From positions 2,790,001 through 2,854,000 of the forward strand of contig NZ_CP034449.1 of the NCBI RefSeq assembly GCF_003952425.1: a stretch of 64,000 nucleotides of DNA. Reading direction: 5' to 3'. Shown piece after piece: positions 55,840 to 64,000 of the stretch (its first letter is position 1; every line of letters begins with the position of its first letter). This stretch comes from Mesorhizobium sp. M2A.F.Ca.ET.046.03.2.1 (GTDB lineage Bacteria; Pseudomonadota; Alphaproteobacteria; Rhizobiales; Rhizobiaceae). The notes beneath the pieces were generated by a model. It was not told the origin of the DNA, made no database searches, and saw only the letters and a list, made by a program, of their open reading frames with translations. The position numbers and the translations under genes were made by a program.

Positions 55840-57495
55840 ATGGCTGACGCGGACGTGATCATTGTCGGCGCGGGGCTGGCGGGCCTCGTCGCCGCTGCCG
55901 AACTGGCGGAGGCCGGCAAGAAAATCATCATCGTCGACCAGGAGCCGGAACAGTCGCTGGGCGGCCAGGCCTTCTGGTCCTTCGGCGGACTGTTCCTGGT
56001 CGATTCGCCGGAGCAGCGGCGCATGCGCATCCGCGATTCGCACGACCTCGCGCTCGAGGACTGGATGGGCACGGCCGCTTTCGACCGCCCGGAGGATTTC
56101 TGGCCGCGCAAATGGGCCGAGGCCTATGTCGGCTTCGCCGCCGGCGAGAAGCGCTCCTGGCTGATCGAGCGCGGCTTGAAATTCTTCCCCGTCGTCGGCT
56201 GGGCCGAGCGCGGCGGCGGCAATGCCGTCGGCCACGGCAATTCGGTGCCGCGCTTCCATGTCACATGGGGCACCGGACCCGGCGTGCTCGAACCTTTCGT
56301 GCTGCGCGTGCGCGAGGCGCAGAAGCGCGGGCTGGTCGAATTCAGGTTCCGTCATCGGGTCAACGAGATCATCCGCACCCGCGATACCGTCACCGGCGTG
56401 CGCGGCGACGTGCTGGAGGCGAGCAGCGTCGAGCGCGGGCATAAGAGCTCGCGCGCCGTGTCCGGCGCGTTCGAGCTCAGCGCGCAAGCAGTGATCGTCG
56501 CTTCCGGCGGCATCGGCGGCAATCACGAGCTGGTGCGCAGGAATTGGCCCGAGCGCCTGGGCGCGCCGCCCAAGCGCATGATTACCGGGGTGCCCGACCA
56601 TGTCGACGGGCGCATGCTTGCGATCACCGAGGCCGCGGGCGGCAGGATCATCAACCGCGACCGCATGTGGCACTATGTCGAGGGCATCAAGAACTGGGCG
56701 CCGATCTGGACCGAGCATGCGATCCGCGTCCTGCCCGGTCCCTCCTCGATCTGGCTCGACGCGCGCGGCAAGAGGCTGCCGGTGCCGCTCTATCCGGGCT
56801 TCGATACGCTCGCCACGCTTAGCCATATCATGGGCACCGGCTTCGACTATTCCTGGTTCATCCTGACCAGGAAAATCATCCAGAAGGAGTTCGCTCTGTC
56901 GGGCTCCGAGCAGAATCCGGACCTCACCGGGAAGAGCTGGCGGCAAGTGCTGGGCCGCGCGACATCGGGCATTCCCGGCCCGGTGAAAGCCTTCATGGAA
57001 AAAGGCGAAGACTTCATCGTCGAGGCCGACCTTTCAAAGCTGGTGGCGCGCATGAACGCGCTGGCCGGCGGCGAGCCGCTGCTGGACGTCGCCCAGGTCG
57101 AGCGCGAGATCCGCGCCCGCGACAGGCAGCTCGACAACCCGTTCTCCAAGGATGCGCAGATCACGGCGCTGCGCGGCGCGCGCACCTATCTCGGCGACAG
57201 GCTGATCCGCACGGCCAGGCCGCACAAGATGCTCGATCCGGCGAACGGCCCGCTGATAGCGGTGCGCCTCAACATCCTCACCCGCAAGACGCTGGGCGGG
57301 CTTGAGACCGATCTCGACAGCCGCGTGCTCGATGCCGCCGGACAGCCGGTTCCGGGGCTCTACGCGGTCGGCGAGGTAGCCGGCTTCGGCGGCGGCGGCC
57401 TGCATGGCTATGCGGCGCTGGAGGGCACCTTCCTCGGCGGCTGCATCTTTTCGGGGCGCAGCGCCGGACGGGCGGCGGCGGCCACGATTGCGTGA
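55840..57495 (+). CDS. FAD-binding dehydrogenase (KstD/fumarate-reductase-like)
   Basis: A 551-residue flavoprotein. The N-terminal FAD motif is DVIIVGAGLAGLVAAAELAE; QSLGGQAFWSFGG follows; AVIVASGGIGGNHELVRRNW and the C-terminal GLYAVGEVAGFGGGGLHGYA bind FAD. It belongs to the FAD-binding dehydrogenase group related to 3-ketosteroid 1-dehydrogenase and fumarate reductase flavoprotein. The substrate is unknown. It starts at an ATG after GGGAGGAAAA. Confidence 0.92.
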   Translation: MADADVIIVGAGLAGLVAAAELAEAGKKIIIVDQEPEQSLGGQAFWSFGGLFLVDSPEQRRMRIRDSHDLALEDWMGTAAFDRPEDFWPRKWAEAYVGFAAGEKRSWLIERGLKFFPVVGWAERGGGNAVGHGNSVPRFHVTWGTGPGVLEPFVLRVREAQKRGLVEFRFRHRVNEIIRTRDTVTGVRGDVLEASSVERGHKSSRAVSGAFELSAQAVIVASGGIGGNHELVRRNWPERLGAPPKRMITGVPDHVDGRMLAITEAAGGRIINRDRMWHYVEGIKNWAPIWTEHAIRVLPGPSSIWLDARGKRLPVPLYPGFDTLATLSHIMGTGFDYSWFILTRKIIQKEFALSGSEQNPDLTGKSWRQVLGRATSGIPGPVKAFMEKGEDFIVEADLSKLVARMNALAGGEPLLDVAQVEREIRARDRQLDNPFSKDAQITALRGARTYLGDRLIRTARPHKMLDPANGPLIAVRLNILTRKTLGGLETDLDSRVLDAAGQPVPGLYAVGEVAGFGGGGLHGYAALEGTFLGGCIFSGRSAGRAAAATIA

Positions 57496-57587
57496 ACGGA
57501 GGGGGCAGGTGATCGCCGGGTTAGCGACAACGCTGTAGGCTTTTTCAGTCAACAGTTGTCGACCGAACTCCAATCAGCGGGAAGAGC

Positions 57588-58562
57588 ATGCGCATCATCG
57601 TCTATGGCATCGGCGCGATAGGAGGCGCCATCGCGGCCCAGCTGAGTTTTTTCGGCCACACGGTCCTCGGCATCGCCCGCGGCAGGCAGCTTGATGCCAT
57701 CCGCGCTTCGGGACTGTCGCTTTCCACTCCGCAAGGCACCAGGACCGCGCGCTTTCCTGTCTATGCCGACCCGGCGGAGATTTCCTTCGAGCCGGACGAT
57801 GTCGTGCTGCTGACGATGAAAACGCCAGACACGCTCGGCGCGCTGCAACGGCTCAACGCCGCCGGCCTGGCGACGCAACCCGTATTCTGCTTCCAGAACG
57901 GCGTCGCCAACGAGGCGCTGGCCTTGCGTTTCTTTGCCAATGTCTATGGCGCAACGGTGATGCTGCCGGCCGATTACGACACGCCCGGCGAGGTCGGGAC
58001 CTATTTCGCGCCCAAGATCGGCGCCTTCGACATCGGCCGCTATCCTTCCGGAACCGACGACGCGGTCGAGAAACTGTGCGGGGTCCTGAGCACGTCCGGC
58101 TTCATCGTCGAGGCCAGGGACAATGTGATGGACAGCAAATACCGCAAGCTGCTGGCCAATCTTCGCAACATCATCGACGCGGCGCTTGGCGACACCGAGC
58201 TTCAGCGGAAATGGTATGCCAGGGCGCTCGCCGAGGCGGAGGCGGTGCTGACCGCCGCCGGAATAGCGTGGGACAAGACCGACGCCATGGCCCGCCAGGA
58301 ACTGACCATAACCGCCATTCCCGGCCGAACGCGCGTCGGGTCGTCGACGCTGCAGAGCATCGTGCGCGGGACGGGCTCCCTCGAAACCGACTTCCTCAAC
58401 GGCGAGATCGTGCTGCTCGGGCGGCTGCACGGCATGGCGACGCCCGTCAACGCAGCCTTGTGCAGACTGTCGATCGCGCTGGCCAGCGGCCGGATGCGGC
58501 CGCAATCGGCCGGCGACGACACGATCGCCTCCATGATCGGCGCGGCCGACGGAACCGGCTGA
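57588..58562 (+). CDS. Ketopantoate reductase-like (PanE/ApbA) dehydrogenase
   Basis: A 324-residue protein with an N-terminal Rossmann fold (IIVYGIGAIGGAIAAQLSF) and the two-domain PanE/ApbA layout. VLLTMKTPDT and FQNGVANEALA are family features; the catalytic Lys is probably that of YRKLLANLRNII. True PanE makes pantoate for CoA, but many paralogues act on other 2-oxo acids, and no panB/panC is nearby, so the substrate is left open. Starts at MRIIVYGIGAIGG. Confidence 0.85.
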   Translation: MRIIVYGIGAIGGAIAAQLSFFGHTVLGIARGRQLDAIRASGLSLSTPQGTRTARFPVYADPAEISFEPDDVVLLTMKTPDTLGALQRLNAAGLATQPVFCFQNGVANEALALRFFANVYGATVMLPADYDTPGEVGTYFAPKIGAFDIGRYPSGTDDAVEKLCGVLSTSGFIVEARDNVMDSKYRKLLANLRNIIDAALGDTELQRKWYARALAEAEAVLTAAGIAWDKTDAMARQELTITAIPGRTRVGSSTLQSIVRGTGSLETDFLNGEIVLLGRLHGMATPVNAALCRLSIALASGRMRPQSAGDDTIASMIGAADGTG

Positions 58563-58655
58563 TCGCCGGAGGCAATCAAAAAACAGAGCCGCCCGAGAAT
58601 CCTTTCGGGCCCATGGAACGTCTTCCTCATGCAGACCCGCAAACAGGAGACTCCC

Positions 58656-58976
58656 ATGACCTACAATCTGATCCGCTATGGCGTGAAGGACGCCAACATC
58701 GCCGAGAACCGGGCGCTGGTGGAAAAAGTGTTCGAGGCGCTGGACGAAACGCAGCCGCGATCGGTGCGCTATCTGGTGCTTGAGTTGGATAACGGCGAGT
58801 TCGTCCACCTTGTCGGCTATGACAAGGACAGCTCGGCGCTGACCGAGCTCGACGCGTTCAAGGCGTTCAGCGCCGATCATGCCGGCCGGCGTTCGACGCC
58901 GCTTGTGAGGTCGCCGGCGAAGATCGTCGGCGATTATCGTATGCTGGCCAGGGCCAATGAAGCCGTGCCCGCCTGA
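58656..58976 (+). CDS. Small hypothetical protein, possibly alpha-beta-barrel
   Basis: A 106-residue protein that I do not recognise. It begins TYNLIRYGVKDANIAENRAL and has the pattern RYLVLELDNGEFVHLVGYD, with a strand-helix-strand alternation like dimeric alpha-beta barrel (monooxygenase-like) proteins. The start follows AACAGGAG. It ends 31 bases before the ECF sigma factor gene, so the two may be co-transcribed. Confidence 0.72.
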   Translation: MTYNLIRYGVKDANIAENRALVEKVFEALDETQPRSVRYLVLELDNGEFVHLVGYDKDSSALTELDAFKAFSADHAGRRSTPLVRSPAKIVGDYRMLARANEAVPA

Positions 58977-59007
58977 CCTTGGCATTGGCGAGGCGAGAAA
59001 GAGGACG

Positions 59008-59895
59008 ATGAGCTTGGCAGGGTTCGGCCGCGCGGAACTTGAAGCCATGCTCGTCGGCCTGCGCCCGAAACTGCACCGCTATGTCGCGCGCATGGCGGGC
59101 TCCGCCGTCGAGGGCGAGGACATCGTGCAGGAGGCAGTGGTGAAGGCGCTCGCCGCCCATGATGGCGGCGCTCTCGTCGAACGCCCCGAGCAGTGGCTGT
59201 TCCGCATCGCTCATAACGCGGCGCAGGATCATCTGCGCCGCCGCCAGCGGGAGCGCTCCCGCGTCACCGAGGCCGACATGACAACGATCGAGGATCTCTC
59301 GGCCAACGCCGAGGTGAGGCTCGCGGCGGCGGCAAGCCTGCGCAGCTTCATGCAGCTTACGCTGGCGCAGCGCAGCGCCGTGATCCTCGTCGACGTGCTT
59401 GGCCTCACCTTGCATGAGACCTGCGAGGTGACGGGCGCGACGCTTGCCGCCACCAAGGCGGCTCTGCATCGCGGCCGGGCGGAGCTGAAGGCGCTGGCTT
59501 CGGCGCCGGCCGATCTCGCGATGCCGAAACTCGAACCGGAAGAAGAGCGCCGGCTGCGCCGCTATATCGAGCTGTTCAACGCGCGCGATTTCGACGGGGT
59601 CAGGGCGCTGATCGCCCAGGACGTCCAGGTCGACGTCGTCAACCGCACCCGCCTCACCGGCAAGAAGGAAGCCTCGACCTATTTCGGCAATTACGAGCGC
59701 CTCGGCGACTGGACACTGTCGCTCGGCTTTGTCGATGGCCTGCCGGCGATCCTCATCCGCAACCCGCAGGCGGACGATGCCGTGCGCGGCTTCGTGCTGG
59801 TCCATTGGCGCGGCGAAGAGGTTGTGCGCATCCGCGATTTTCGCCATGCAGCCTACTGCCTCGAGAATGCAGACATCCATCCCGTCGGCGTTTGA
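59008..59895 (+). CDS. ECF-type sigma factor with NTF2-like C-terminal extension
   Basis: A 295-residue sigma factor. Region 2 (about 14-80): HRYVARMAGSAVEGEDIVQEAVVKAL and EQWLFRIAHNAAQDHLRRR. Region 4 (about 110-165): TLAQRSAVILVDVLGLTLHETCEVTGATLAATKAALHRGRAELK. The last ~110 residues are an NTF2/SnoaL-like domain (RRYIELFNARDFDGVRALIA and so on). Such fused tails act as built-in regulators in ECF41/ECF56-like groups, replacing an anti-sigma factor. No anti-sigma gene is adjacent. Start at MSLAGFGRAEL follows GAGGAC. Confidence 0.88.
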   Translation: MSLAGFGRAELEAMLVGLRPKLHRYVARMAGSAVEGEDIVQEAVVKALAAHDGGALVERPEQWLFRIAHNAAQDHLRRRQRERSRVTEADMTTIEDLSANAEVRLAAAASLRSFMQLTLAQRSAVILVDVLGLTLHETCEVTGATLAATKAALHRGRAELKALASAPADLAMPKLEPEEERRLRRYIELFNARDFDGVRALIAQDVQVDVVNRTRLTGKKEASTYFGNYERLGDWTLSLGFVDGLPAILIRNPQADDAVRGFVLVHWRGEEVVRIRDFRHAAYCLENADIHPVGV

Positions 59896-59945
59896 TCGTC
59901 GCGTGAGGCACTGCTCCATCAAATCATCGTGAAGCCGCGCGATCG

Positions 59946-60066
59946 TCACGGATCGGCCATCAGCGCAGCAGCATAGGCCTGCTCGAAGTCGGCCAGTCCC
60001 CGGTCCCATACGCGCCACGGCACGATCATTTCACCGTCCGCGAAGAAGGCGCCTGGCCAGCCGTCG
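59946..60066 (-). pseudogene. Coding remnant (C-terminal fragment) of unknown gene
   Basis: About 40 codons on the minus strand with coding-like third-position G/C, reading DGWPGAFFADGEMIVPWR and then WDRGLADFEQAYAAALMADP before a stop at 59946-59948. In-frame stop codons lie just upstream in an AT-rich stretch and no start is seen. It looks like the tail of a lost gene cut near 60067, beside the promoter region of the chimera gene. The family is not recognised. Confidence 0.45.
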
Positions 60067-60129
60067 TTAGTTTTTTATCATTTCACCACTCACGTAATGC
60101 GGGCGGACAGGAGCCCGCGAGGTTCTCTG

Positions 60130-61734
60130 ATGTCTCTTACCGAAGCCACCAAGCCCGCCAAGCAGGATTCCCGCAAGGCCAAAGCAGCCACCGCGGCGCC
60201 GCCGCGCGAGCAGATCCTGATCGGCCCTGATTTCATCCAGAAAGGCGAGCCGCATGAGCGGCTCGACCGGTTATTCGCCGATCTGGCGAGCCGCTTCGAT
60301 GCCGCACCGGCGGTCATCTCCGGCGGTCGGCGCTGGTCGTATCGCGAGCTGAACAGCCGCGCCAACCAGTTTGCCCATCTGTTGATCGAGCGCGGTGTCA
60401 AGCCAGGCGACAGGATTGGCCTTTTGCTCGACCGCTCCGCCGAAACCTACATCGCGGTGCTTGCAGTGATGAAGGCCGGGGCGGCATTCGTGCCCTTGGC
60501 CACCGCGTTTCCCGAAGACCGTATGGTGATGATCATCGAGGACGCCAACGTCACGATGGTGATCAGCGTTTCCGGTTATGCCGCGCGCGTGGCGCGCCTG
60601 CCCGTTCCGCATATCTCGATCGATTCGGCGGAGTCCGAAATCGCGCTCCAGCCGGAAACGGCGCCCTTGCCGGAAGGCGCCCAGGATCAGCCGACCCTCA
60701 TCCTCGTCTACGAGCCGGAAAAGGCCTGCCTCGACCGCCTGTCCGCCGACGGATACCCGGCGGATCGTGCCCTGGAAATTTCGTCCTATCTGGCGCAGTC
60801 GACCGACCTTGCGCCCGAATTCGACTTGCTCGCCGCCGCCTGCGAGAAGCGCGGCCTCGCTTTCAAGCCTGTAGAGCTCGACGACGCGGTGCCGGTGCTG
60901 GCAAAGGCCGATCCCGCAACAACGCTGGTCTGGACGCTGACCGACGGCATTGCCTATTTCCGGGGCGGCGCTTCGCCGGCGCTGGCGCGGCTGAACGGGC
61001 TGCGCACCATCGGCGCCGACGATTCGCTGTTTGCGCTCTGCCAGGACAAGTTCCGCTGCGGCGCCGTGCTTGGCGCGCTCGGCCTGCCGGTGCCGCAAGC
61101 CGGCCTGGCGCGCAACGGCGAATGGCTGGTCGAGCCGCCGGCCTCGCCCAAGGGCTGGTTCGTCAAGCCGAAGCGGCTCGGCGCCAAGATCGGCATCTGG
61201 CCGGATTCGCGCATCACCGATCTCGGCCATGCGCTGGAGCTTAGCCGGCGCGTCTTTTCCCATTACCGCGACGACGTCGTCGTCCAGCCCTATGTCGCCG
61301 GCCGCAACGTGCGCGCGAGCTTCCTTGGGCTAAAGCCCGAAACCGGCATCGAGGCGCTTGGTATCTTCTTCGTCGATTCCGGCGGCGACTTCCAGACCAT
61401 GGCCGACTCGATGGCGCTTTATGGCGAGACCGGCCAGGCCGCGAAGGATGCGGGCACCTATGTCGAGCCGGAGCTGGAGGCTGTCGGCGCCAGCCAGCCG
61501 GCGGCGGATCGAAAAATCCGCGCCATCGCGCAAAAACTGATAAGCGGTCTCGGCCTGAGAGATGTCTTTTCCGTCGACCTCAGAGTCGACGCTGACGACA
61601 CCGTCCACCTCATCGAGTTCGAAGTCTGCCCCGGCCTGCCCTGCTTCGATTTTCGCGACTATTGCCGCAGGGAATGGGGCATGAGCCTCGCGGATGCGAT
61701 GGCTGAGACGGCGGCCAATAGGCTCTTTCGCTAA
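60130..61734 (+). CDS. Chimera: truncated NRPS-type adenylation domain plus Ddl-like ATP-grasp ligase
   Basis: A 534-residue protein of unusual build. Residues about 40-195 match the start of an amino-acid adenylation domain: motif A1 RRWSYRELNSRANQF (67-81) and A2 VMKAGAAFVPLATAFPEDR (113-131). Where motif A3 (the ATP loop TSGSTG) should follow, the sequence reads LILVYEPEKAC, so the adenylating core is missing. Residues about 200-534 match D-Ala-D-Ala ligase: LCQDKFRCGAVLGALGLPVP, WFVKPKRLGAKIG, VVVQPYVAGRNVRAS, and metal ligands Asp483 (FSVDLRVD), Glu496 and Glu498 in IEFEVCPGLP. It may ligate amino acids or peptides. The start at MSLTEATKPA is chosen over 60097. It ends in a 4-base convergent overlap with the next gene. 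Confidence 0.8.
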   Translation: MSLTEATKPAKQDSRKAKAATAAPPREQILIGPDFIQKGEPHERLDRLFADLASRFDAAPAVISGGRRWSYRELNSRANQFAHLLIERGVKPGDRIGLLLDRSAETYIAVLAVMKAGAAFVPLATAFPEDRMVMIIEDANVTMVISVSGYAARVARLPVPHISIDSAESEIALQPETAPLPEGAQDQPTLILVYEPEKACLDRLSADGYPADRALEISSYLAQSTDLAPEFDLLAAACEKRGLAFKPVELDDAVPVLAKADPATTLVWTLTDGIAYFRGGASPALARLNGLRTIGADDSLFALCQDKFRCGAVLGALGLPVPQAGLARNGEWLVEPPASPKGWFVKPKRLGAKIGIWPDSRITDLGHALELSRRVFSHYRDDVVVQPYVAGRNVRASFLGLKPETGIEALGIFFVDSGGDFQTMADSMALYGETGQAAKDAGTYVEPELEAVGASQPAADRKIRAIAQKLISGLGLRDVFSVDLRVDADDTVHLIEFEVCPGLPCFDFRDYCRREWGMSLADAMAETAANRLFR

Positions 61735-62018
61735 ACGCCCTCGACCAGCACGATCTCGCCGTCGGCCACTTTCTGGCGAATGGCGGCGGCGCGCTGGTAT
61801 TCCGGCGAGTGGTAGCAGTCATGCGCCACGGCCAGCGATTCGAACTCGATGATGACGTTGCGGGCGCGGCCCGGCCCTTCGGCCTTTTCATGCTCGCCGC
61901 CGCGCGCCAGGAATTTCGCGCCGAAGCGATCGAAGGCGAGCTTCGCGGCGGCGACATAATACTTGTATCCCTCGGCGTCGCGCACATCGACGCGAGCGAT
62001 CCAATATCCCTTGGGCAT
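61731..62018 (-). CDS. DUF1330 domain protein, paralogue 2
   Basis: A 95-residue DUF1330 protein with KGYWIARVDVRDAEGYKYYV at the start and SLAVAHDCYHSPEYQRA near residue 65, clearly related to the 7278-7568 protein. The start at MPKGYW is chosen over 62042. The stop overlaps the end of the convergent chimera gene. Function is unknown; the fold is probably a dimeric ferredoxin-like one. Confidence 0.87.
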   Translation of the reverse strand: MPKGYWIARVDVRDAEGYKYYVAAAKLAFDRFGAKFLARGGEHEKAEGPGRARNVIIEFESLAVAHDCYHSPEYQRAAAIRQKVADGEIVLVEGV

Positions 62019-62048
62019 TGCGTTCCTCCTGTTTGCGCGCACGGAGCG

Positions 62049-62180
62049 AGGACCGGTTCCGAAAGTCGCTCCGGTGAGGCAGCTGGTGGTTTTTTCGAGA
62101 ACCGGAGCGGAGCGTACTTAAAGTACGTGAGTACCGGAAGCGCAGAAAACGCGCCGGAGTAGAGTTTCAGAACCGGTCCT
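62049..62180. repeat. Long palindromic element with CGTACTTAAAGTACG centre, copy 2
   Basis: 132 bases, inverted relative to 45081-45221. Ends AGGACCGGTTC and GAACCGGTCCT; inner GAGAACCGGAGCGGAGCGTAC and GTACGTGAGTACCGGAAGCG. The right end overlaps the first base of the pyrF stop codon on the minus strand. Confidence 0.85.
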
Positions 62181-62863
62181 CAGGCCGACTGCATCTCGGC
62201 GATTATCGCCTCGGCCGCGGCGCGGCGGTCCGGCGCCTTGACGATCGGCCGGCCGACGACGAGATGGCTGGCGCCGTTGCGGATCGCCTGCGCCGGCGTC
62301 ACCACGCGTTTCTGGTCGCCATGGTCGCTGCCCGACGGGCGGATGCCCGGCGTCACCACCGCCAGGTCGGGGCCGACGATGCGGCGCACCGCTTCGGCCT
62401 CTTCCGCCGAGCAGACGATGCCGCCCATGCCGGCATGCAGCGCCTGTTCGGAGCGCCTGAGCACCAGCGTGTGCGGGTCGTATTCATAGCCGGCGTCGAT
62501 CATGTCCTGCTCGTCCATCGAGGTCAGCACCGTCACACCAAGCAGGCACAGATCGCTGCCTTTGGCCGCCTCGACAGCCGCTCTCATCGTTTTGGGATAG
62601 GCATGCAGCGTCAGCATCGAGACACCCATTTTGACGATGTTCTCCACGCCCTTGGCCACGGTGTTGTCGATGTCGAGCAGCTTCATGTCGAGGAACACTT
62701 TGGTGCCGCCGCTGGCGAGCTCCCGCGCGAAGTCTAGCCCGCCGGCAAAGGCCAGCTGGTAGCCGATCTTGTAGAAGGAAACGGCGCCTTCGAGCTCGCG
62801 TACCGCCGTCTCGGCCTCCTTCAGCGTCGGAAGGTCGAGCCCGACGATCAAACGGCCCCGCAT
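62180..62863 (-). CDS. pyrF: Orotidine 5'-phosphate decarboxylase
   Basis: A 227-residue TIM barrel that makes UMP from OMP. Catalytic Lys and Asp residues are in [19 protein letters not shown] at the start and VTPGIRPSG plus [11 protein letters not shown] near the end bind ligand and phosphate. The start at [11 protein letters not shown] is chosen; upstream in-frame ATGs overlap the neighbouring FMN reductase gene. It is 23 bases after that gene on the same strand. Confidence 0.95.
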   Translation of the reverse strand: MRGRLIVGLDLPTLKEAETAVRELEGAVSFYKIGYQLAFAGGLDFARELASGGTKVFLDMKLLDIDNTVAKGVENIVKMGVSMLTLHAYPKTMRAAVEAAKGSDLCLLGVTVLTSMDEQDMIDAGYEYDPHTLVLRRSEQALHAGMGGIVCSAEEAEAVRRIVGPDLAVVTPGIRPSGSDHGDQKRVVTPAQAIRNGASHLVVGRPIVKAPDRRAAAEAIIAEMQSA

Positions 62864-62886
62864 CGTGTCTGCCTCCGCGAAATTGA

Positions 62887-63483
62887 TCACACCTCGATCC
62901 GGGTCGACAGCATGCGCGAGGTTTCCATCAGTGTACGGCATAGGCGCTCCATCGATTGGTGTAGTCTGGCGTCCCTGAATTGTCCGTCCTCGGCGAAGGC
63001 TTCGTCGGCCTCGGAGACTGAGCATTCCGGCGTGATCACCTCCATCTGGCAGCGCACCAGCACCGCGCGCAGATGGTTGATGCAGCGTATGCCGGCGAAC
63101 TTGCCCTCGGAGGACGAGCAGAGCCCGACCGGCTTGCCGGCAAGCGGCCTGAAGGTGCGGCTGCCCTCACGGCGTATCCGGCTCACCCAGTCGATCGCGT
63201 TCTTGAGCAATGGCGGGATCGAGCCGTTATATTCGGGCGTCGCGATCAGGACCCCGTCATGCGCCGCGATCTGGCGGCCGAGCCTGAGCGCGTTCTCGGG
63301 GATGCCTTTTTCCTTTTCGAGGTCCTCGTCCATGATCGGCAGCGGATAGTCGCCGAGCGAGATGCGCGTCACTTCCGCGCCCTGCACGGCCAATTCCTTC
63401 TGCGCCACATCGGCGGTCCGGCCGCTATAGGCGCCGGTCCGGACCGAGCCGGCGAAGACGAGGATTCGTAGGATCACTGCCAT
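62887..63483 (-). CDS. NADPH-dependent FMN reductase
   Basis: A 198-residue flavodoxin-fold reductase. FMN-binding loop: [16 protein letters not shown] near the start; [21 protein letters not shown] near residue 80; [12 protein letters not shown] near 120. It reduces FMN or quinones with NADPH; the physiological partner is unknown. It lies upstream of pyrF and the two are probably co-transcribed. Confidence 0.9.
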   Translation of the reverse strand: MAVILRILVFAGSVRTGAYSGRTADVAQKELAVQGAEVTRISLGDYPLPIMDEDLEKEKGIPENALRLGRQIAAHDGVLIATPEYNGSIPPLLKNAIDWVSRIRREGSRTFRPLAGKPVGLCSSSEGKFAGIRCINHLRAVLVRCQMEVITPECSVSEADEAFAEDGQFRDARLHQSMERLCRTLMETSRMLSTRIEV

Positions 63484-63497
63484 GGGCCTGCTTCGCC

Positions 63498-63600
63498 AAG
63501 GGAGTAGGGGAGTAAGGGAATAGGGCAGTAGGGATAGTGCGGAAACTGAATGTTCATTCCCTATTCCCCTACTGCCTTACTCCCCTACTCCCTTAACCCT
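63498..63600. repeat. Long inverted repeat of GTAGGG/CCCTAC-type units, copy 2
   Basis: Left arm AAGGGAGTAGGGGAGTAAGG with AATAGGGCAGTAGG; right arm CCTATTCCCCTACTGCC and TTACTCCCCTACTCCCTT. Same style as 16552-16690 but not identical in sequence. The right end reaches the stop codon of the pmtA gene. Confidence 0.8.
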
Positions 63601-64000
63601 AATGCGCCGCGCGGCGATAGATCCACAGCTGCGTCGGCGGGATGTTGCGGAAGATGAAATCGAAATGCTCGACGGTGTAGTCGCCGCGCCCCGCCGGGAT
63701 CGGCGACAGCGGGCCGTAGGTCAGCTGCACGATCGGCCGTCCGGCGGGAATGCGGTCGAGCAGGCTTTCGATATAGGCGATGCGCTGGGCGACCGGGAAA
63801 TTGAGCAGCGGCACGCCGGAGACGACCGAATCGAACACCATGTCGCGCTTCTCGCCGAGCGTGGCATTTAGATTGAAGGCGTCGCCCTCGATCACGTTGA
63901 CGCCGGGATAGAGCCCGCGCAGATGGCGCACGAAGTCGGTCGAATATTCGACCGCGTAGAGATTTTCCGGCTTTACACCCTGGGCGAGGATGGCGCGGGT
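63599..64000 (-). CDS. pmtA: Phospholipid N-methyltransferase PmtA, partial (5' end outside window)
   Basis: The last 133 codons of a gene that continues past base 64000. It matches the rhizobial PmtA family, which adds methyl groups from SAM to phosphatidylethanolamine to make phosphatidylcholine. Visible motifs: GVKPENLYAVEYSTDFVRHL, VFDSVVSGVPLLNFP, VQLTYGPLSPI and NIPPTQLWIYRR. The SAM-binding GxGxG region lies outside the window. Confidence 0.88.
   Translation of the reverse strand, partial: TRAILAQGVKPENLYAVEYSTDFVRHLRGLYPGVNVIEGDAFNLNATLGEKRDMVFDSVVSGVPLLNFPVAQRIAYIESLLDRIPAGRPIVQLTYGPLSPIPAGRGDYTVEHFDFIFRNIPPTQLWIYRRAAH

Noticed and set aside
60097..60129. Upstream ATG of the chimera gene
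   Set aside because: No ribosome-binding site precedes it, and the added residues are not family-like; the ATG at 60130 is preferred.

Overview
The window is chromosomal DNA of a high-GC alphaproteobacterium of the order Hyphomicrobiales, most probably Mesorhizobium or a close relative. This rests on gene families and gene order: hslV/hslU beside hisB-hisH-hisA-hisF-hisE-coaA, pckA divergent from chvI-chvG, the regulatory PTS genes hprK/EIIA-Man/HPr followed by ahcY and divL, addB-addA-trxA, and folC-accD-trpA-trpB-trpF. DUF1402, DUF2585, DUF2852 and a PmtA-type methyltransferase agree. No tRNA, rRNA, CRISPR array, prophage or insertion sequence was recognised, so the region is mostly core genome.

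Layout. 1-2.3 kb: end of a ferredoxin reductase gene, a DUF1402 protein and a VapBC/FitAB toxin-antitoxin pair. 2.3-5.3 kb: hslV-GNAT-DUF2585-hslU (minus strand). 5.5-11.3 kb: histidine operon with three interposed non-his genes, ending in coaA. 11.4-15.5 kb: a broken GT87 gene, alkB, arfB and pckA. 15.8-24.2 kb: chvI, chvG, hprK, EIIA-Man, HPr, ahcY and divL, which form a signalling block for envelope stress, carbon and nitrogen state, and the cell cycle. 24.2-33.4 kb: a tsaE-amgK fusion, murU, addB, addA and trxA, with successive stop/start overlaps. 33.6-39.9 kb: small metabolic genes and the minus-strand trpF-trpB-trpA-accD-folC operon. 40.1-43.5 kb: metalloprotease, DUF2852, BenE transporter and hydrolase.

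43.7-50.1 kb holds translation genes: infC with an ATT start, rpmI-rplT, and pheS-GFA-pheT with a GFA-family gene wedged between the two synthetase subunits. 50.2-64 kb is more accessory: aldo/keto reductase and LysR, cytochrome b561 and YceI, several oxidoreductases, an ECF sigma factor with an NTF2-like tail, a chimeric adenylation-domain/ATP-grasp protein, then pyrF, an FMN reductase and pmtA.

The intergenic spaces hold at least eight families of palindromic repeats. Several abut stop codons, one supplies the start region of a gene, and one has become the 3' end of a LysR gene. The most unusual protein is the chimera at 60130-61734: the first part of an NRPS-type adenylation domain, stopping before the ATP-binding core, joined to a Ddl-like ATP-grasp ligase. 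Other notable points are a tyrosine in place of the phospho-acceptor histidine in DivL, an arginase-family protein lacking one metal-ligand histidine, and an AccD without its zinc-ribbon cysteines. Start sites were chosen from ribosome-binding sites and family length and were not tested.
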